Source: an uncultured Christensenellaceae bacterium
GTDB lineage: Bacteria > Bacillota > Clostridia > Christensenellales > Pumilibacteraceae
Assembly: GCA_910587025.1 (NCBI GenBank)
Contig: CAJUKR010000062.1
Coordinates: 1 to 5,981, forward strand
Direction of reading: 5' to 3'
Length of the DNA stretch: 5,981 nucleotides
Shown here: positions 5,380 to 5,981 of the stretch, one piece after another
How positions within the stretch are numbered: position 1 is the stretch's first letter
Layout of the letters: every line of letters starts with the position of its first letter
Made by a program: the position numbers and the translations under genes
Notes under the pieces: model-generated
Told to the model about the DNA's origin: nothing
The model's input: only the letters and a program-made list of their open reading frames with translations
Database searches by the model: none

Positions 5380-5925
5380 TTATGCTTTGAAATATCTTTC
5401 GAGCAGACCTTTGAACGCCTTGCCGTGGCGGGCTTCGTCGCGCGCCATTTCGTGAACGGTGTCGTGGATCGCGTCCAGTCCGAGTTCTTTCGCTTTTTTC
5501 GCAAGTTCGAATTTACCGAGAGTCGCGCCGTTTTCAGCTTCTACGCGCATTTCTAGATTCTTCTTTGTCGAATCGGTCACGACTTCGCCGAGCAGTTCCG
5601 CGAACTTAGCCGCATGCTCCGCCTCTTCGTAAGCCGCTTTTTCCCAATAAAGACCGATCTCGGGATAACCTTCTCTGTGAGCCACGCGAGCCATTGCGAG
5701 GTACATACCAACTTCGCAGCACTCTCCGTTGAAGTTTGCGCGCAGACCTTCGATGATCGACGCGTCTACGCCCTTTGCCGTGCCTACGACATGTTCTGCC
5801 GCCCAAGTCATATCTCCGCCCTGTTTGGCGAATTTAGCTCCGGGAACACCGCACTGAGGGCATTTGGCGGGAGCGGTTTCTCCCTCGTGAACGTATCCGC
5901 ATACCGGACATACCCATTTTGCCAT
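5380..5925 (-). CDS. rbr: Reverse rubrerythrin (N-terminal rubredoxin, C-terminal diiron ferritin-like domain)
   Basis: This is a cytoplasmic non-haem iron peroxidase of anaerobes that reduces hydrogen peroxide with electrons passed from NADH through a reductase. Residues 4-32 are a rubredoxin-like Fe(Cys)4 site with CPVCG (Cys6, Cys9) and CPQCG (Cys22, Cys25). Residues about 55-180 are the four-helix ferritin-like domain. It carries E-rich helix 1 (GECCE, 67-71), E101-x2-H104 in YEEAEH, Glu129/131, and E164-x2-H167 in DEARH, the expected diiron ligand set. With rubredoxin first, this is the reverse order of classical rubrerythrin and matches the clostridial reverse rubrerythrins that protect against oxygen and peroxide. 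The 181-residue protein starts at ATG 5925, with AAGGAG nine bases upstream. A longer open frame to the contig edge begins inside adapter sequence and is not real. The gene is complete; its promoter lies mostly beyond the contig end. Confidence 0.94.
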   Translation of the reverse strand: MAKWVCPVCGYVHEGETAPAKCPQCGVPGAKFAKQGGDMTWAAEHVVGTAKGVDASIIEGLRANFNGECCEVGMYLAMARVAHREGYPEIGLYWEKAAYEEAEHAAKFAELLGEVVTDSTKKNLEMRVEAENGATLGKFELAKKAKELGLDAIHDTVHEMARDEARHGKAFKGLLERYFKA

Positions 5926-5934
5926 TTTTGTAAT

Positions 5935-5940
5935 CTCCTT
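5935..5940 (-). promoter_or_regulatory. Ribosome binding site that fixes the rubrerythrin start
   Basis: AAGGAG on the minus strand is followed by nine bases and then ATG (5925-5923), giving MAKWVCPVCG, the expected N-terminus. It rules out the 18-residue upstream extension, whose first five residues (MLFRS) are translated from adapter. Confidence 0.9.
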
Positions 5941-5964
5941 AAATTGATTTTTAATAATTACTAT

Positions 5965-5981
5965 AGATCGGAAGAGCACAC
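5965..5981. other. Illumina TruSeq adapter remnant, right end
   Basis: The last 17 bases, agatcggaagagcacac, are identical to the start of the TruSeq Read 1 read-through (P7 side) adapter. They are not genomic. Genomic sequence ends at about base 5964, only 39 bases upstream of the rubrerythrin start codon, so the promoter of that gene is mostly missing. Confidence 0.97.

Noticed and set aside
5926..5979. An N-terminal extension of rubrerythrin by 18 residues starting MLFRS
   Set aside because: The first codons are adapter sequence, and a proper AAGGAG site with ATG at 5925 gives the conserved start.

Overview
The window is a 5.95 kb piece of bacterial chromosome with 17 bases of Illumina TruSeq adapter at each end (1-17 and 5965-5981), so both ends are library or assembly boundaries. 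A spore germination protease (gpr) points to an endospore-forming lineage. The divergent rpsT/gpr pair, the rubredoxin-first (reverse) rubrerythrin and the codon style (many GCG, TCG, CTC and GAC codons mixed with ATA and AAA) suggest an anaerobic member of the Clostridia, probably uncultured and gut-type. The genus cannot be read from this sequence.

Layout. A plus-strand block of three closely spaced genes runs from the left edge: the C-terminal third of uvrA (19-639), a HAD phosphatase of the Gph type (651-1277) and typA/bipA (1302-3125). It ends at a strong, probably bidirectional hairpin terminator (3142-3176). Facing it on the minus strand is rpsT (3229-3828), the gene for ribosomal protein S20, with a GTG start and an unusual tail of about 115 residues. 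A 112-bp AT-rich spacer holds the rpsT promoter and separates it from the divergent gpr (3941-4678). gpr runs tail-to-tail into murI (4665-5279, minus), with a 14-bp overlap of coding ends. Upstream of murI, on the same strand, is a reverse rubrerythrin (5380-5925, minus) with its own terminator (5328-5353).

How the genes fit together. Most of the window is housekeeping: nucleotide excision repair (UvrA), 2-phosphoglycolate removal (Gph), ribosome assembly and stress GTPase (TypA), the small ribosomal subunit (S20) and D-glutamate supply for peptidoglycan (MurI). Spore germination (GPR) and peroxide defence (rubrerythrin) are added. I see no mobile element, CRISPR array, tRNA or rRNA, and no convincing new multi-gene system.

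The points most worth a second look are the histone-H1-like tail on S20, the strongly shortened GPR and MurI proteins whose genes meet in an overlap, the lack of a Shine-Dalgarno sequence before exactly those two genes, and the adapter ends.
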